Assembly: GCF_902168135.1 (NCBI RefSeq)
Contig: NZ_CABHOL010000021.1
Coordinates: 186,001 to 250,000 of the forward strand
Source of the DNA: an uncultured Fluviicola sp.
GTDB taxonomy: Bacteria; Bacteroidota; Bacteroidia; Flavobacteriales_D; Crocinitomicaceae
Length of the DNA: 64,000 nt
Direction of reading: 5' to 3'
Part shown: piece after piece, positions 62,828-64,000 of the stretch
Position numbering within the stretch: position 1 is the stretch's first letter
Layout of the letters: each line of letters starts with the position of its first letter
Program-made: the position numbers and the translations under genes
The notes under the pieces: generated by a model
Database searches by the model: none
Seen by the model: only the letters and a program-made list of their open reading frames with translations
What the model was told of the DNA's origin: nothing

Positions 62828-62855
62828 CGTGGGCACGCGATAAATCGCGTGCCCA
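62828..62855. terminator. Palindrome/terminator downstream of purD
   Basis: Perfect 13-base arms GTGGGCACGCGAT and ATCGCGTGCCCAC with two bases between. It lies 21 bases past the purD stop on the minus strand, followed there by GTGTTTTTG. A variant of the GTAGGG-type elements elsewhere in the window. Confidence 0.75.
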
Positions 62856-62876
62856 CCGAATAGAATATGTATTTTA

Positions 62877-64000
62877 TTAAACAACGTCGAAGCCGATGTC
62901 TTTTCTGAAATATGCTTTGTCGAAAGAAATTTTCTCAATACTTGCGTAAGAACGTTCCAATGCCGCTTCCAGGTTTCGCCCGTAAGAAGTAACAGCCAGA
63001 ACCCGGCCTCCGTTTGATAGTACCACCGGCCCATCGCTTGAAGTTCCGGCATGGAACACCAAACTGTCCGTAACACTGTTGATCCCGTTGATTACTTTTC
63101 CCTTTTCGTAAGCATCCGGGTAGCCGCCCGAAACCATCATTACGGTACAGGCACTTCTTTCTTCAAACTGGATATCACATTCGGAAAGCGTGTTTGTAGC
63201 TACACCTTCCAATAAGTCGATCAAATCCGATTTCAAACGCGGCATTACCACTTCTGTTTCAGGATCTCCCATACGGCAGTTGTACTCAATTACGTAAGGC
63301 TCACCTTTTACATTGATCAACCCGAAGAAGATAAATCCTTTGTATGTAATTCCGTCTTGCTTCAATCCTTTGACCGTCGGGATAATGATTTGGTTCTCAA
63401 TCTTGTCCATGAACGTTTTGTCACAGAAAGGAACCGGTGAGACAGCTCCCATTCCCCCGGTATTCAACCCGGAATCACCTTCCCCGATGCGTTTATAATC
63501 TTTTGCTTCCGGAAGGATTTTATAGGATTCTCCGTCAGTCAGAACAAAAACGGAGCATTCGATTCCTTTTAAGAATTGTTCGATAACAACACGGGAAGAT
63601 GCATCACCGAATTTTGCATCGGCAAGCATACTTTTCAATTCGTCTTTTGCTTCAGCAAGTGTTTCCGGTATCAAAACCCCTTTTCCTGCAGCCAGTCCAT
63701 CTGCTTTTAATACGTATGGAGCTTTCATTCCTTCCAGGAATTTGTAGCCTTGTTCCAGGGTATCTTTAGTGAAAGTTGCGTATTTAGCTGTCGGAATATT
63801 GTGGCGCATCATAAATGCTTTCGCAAAGTCTTTACTTCCTTCCAACTGGGCAGCTTCTTTGTTCGGACCAATTACCGGAATATTTTTCAACTGTGCATCA
63901 GCCAGGAAGAAATCGTGGATTCCCTTCACCAACGGATCTTCGGGCCCAACAATCACCATATTGATATTTTCAGCAAGAACAAATGCTTTAATAGCAGGGA
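62877..64000 (-). CDS. purD: Phosphoribosylamine-glycine ligase, 5' end beyond window
   Basis: At least 373 codons are present; the start lies past the right edge. The frame remains open before the internal ATG at 63959, and the residues just upstream (AIKAFVLAENIN) fit the PurD N-terminal domain, so 63959 is not the start. PurD joins glycine to phosphoribosylamine in purine synthesis. ATP-grasp features: ADGLAAGKGVLIPET, FSVFVLTDG, GEGDSGLNTGGMGAVSPVP, and EYNCRMGDPETEVVMPRL, with the C-terminal domain following. The gene ends 21 bases before a palindromic terminator. Confidence 0.95.
   Translation of the reverse strand, partial: PAIKAFVLAENINMVIVGPEDPLVKGIHDFFLADAQLKNIPVIGPNKEAAQLEGSKDFAKAFMMRHNIPTAKYATFTKDTLEQGYKFLEGMKAPYVLKADGLAAGKGVLIPETLAEAKDELKSMLADAKFGDASSRVVIEQFLKGIECSVFVLTDGESYKILPEAKDYKRIGEGDSGLNTGGMGAVSPVPFCDKTFMDKIENQIIIPTVKGLKQDGITYKGFIFFGLINVKGEPYVIEYNCRMGDPETEVVMPRLKSDLIDLLEGVATNTLSECDIQFEERSACTVMMVSGGYPDAYEKGKVINGINSVTDSLVFHAGTSSDGPVVLSNGGRVLAVTSYGRNLEAALERSYASIEKISFDKAYFRKDIGFDVV

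Noticed and set aside
62877-63959. purD starting at the internal ATG at 63959
   Set aside because: The frame stays open to the window edge and the upstream residues match the family, so the gene is cut by the window and does not start there.

Overview
The window looks like a chromosomal segment of a Bacteroidota bacterium, most likely Flavobacteriales and perhaps near Fluviicola/Crocinitomicaceae; the last placement is an inference. Supporting signs are the type IX secretion (T9SS) proteins (PorP/SprF, CHU_C-type and type-A-like C-termini), CotH/lamin-tail surface proteins, DUF4382, DUF6089, DUF2490, IPExxxVDY and LETM1-related families, TAnnTTTG-type -7 promoter boxes, and the absence of clear Shine-Dalgarno sequences. 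I see no rRNA, tRNA, CRISPR array, insertion sequence or prophage.

Layout. 0.1-4.8 kb: cysQ, two related outer-membrane barrel genes and a convergent DUF4382 lipoprotein. 5.1-10.8 kb: a cytochrome c oxidase assembly operon (ctaB, two subunit III genes, subunit IV, two Sco-type proteins, a DUF420 protein), preceded by a possible small RNA. 10.8-15.6 kb: DUF6089 barrel, asd, rhlE and small secreted proteins. 15.7-22.7 kb: a large lamin-tail protein, an unrecognised 509-residue secreted protein, pyk with its IPExxxVDY partner, and a lipoprotein. 22.8-26.5 kb: rnc-fabF-acpP on the minus strand, divergent from purN-marC. 26.5-33.5 kb: a HisKA_2 kinase with a small partner, mreB, two tandem T9SS-cargo paralogues and purH. 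33.7-39.2 kb: porP with a CotH/TSP3/CHU_C protein, then a lipoprotein and a DUF2490 protein. 39.3-44.1 kb: rodA, mrdA, mreD, mreC. 44.2-53.5 kb: a surface-polysaccharide region (galE, flippase, FkbM methyltransferase, glycosyltransferase, GH114-like lipoprotein, acyltransferase). 53.5-64 kb: LETM1-related protein, infB-nusA-rimP, aldose-1-epimerase-like protein, a CNNM/CorC transporter-like protein and 5'-truncated purD.

How the genes work together. Most of the window is core machinery: cell elongation, translation and transcription, fatty-acid and purine synthesis, respiration and envelope building. The accessory content is secreted or surface proteins. I found no convincing new defence or mobile system.

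The most unusual signals are structural. Two separate loci have the same layout: a convergent gene for a secreted protein or lipoprotein sits between the 3' end of a core gene (rhlE or pyk) and a second, diverged copy of that 3' end. Other points are a terminator-like hairpin between a strong promoter and rimP (a candidate attenuator), a perfect EF-hand-like loop in the DUF420 protein, a Sco paralogue that has lost its copper-binding His, very similar 3' halves in two tandem cargo genes, and several intergenic repeat families, some of which encode protein C-termini. All identities quoted were counted by eye.
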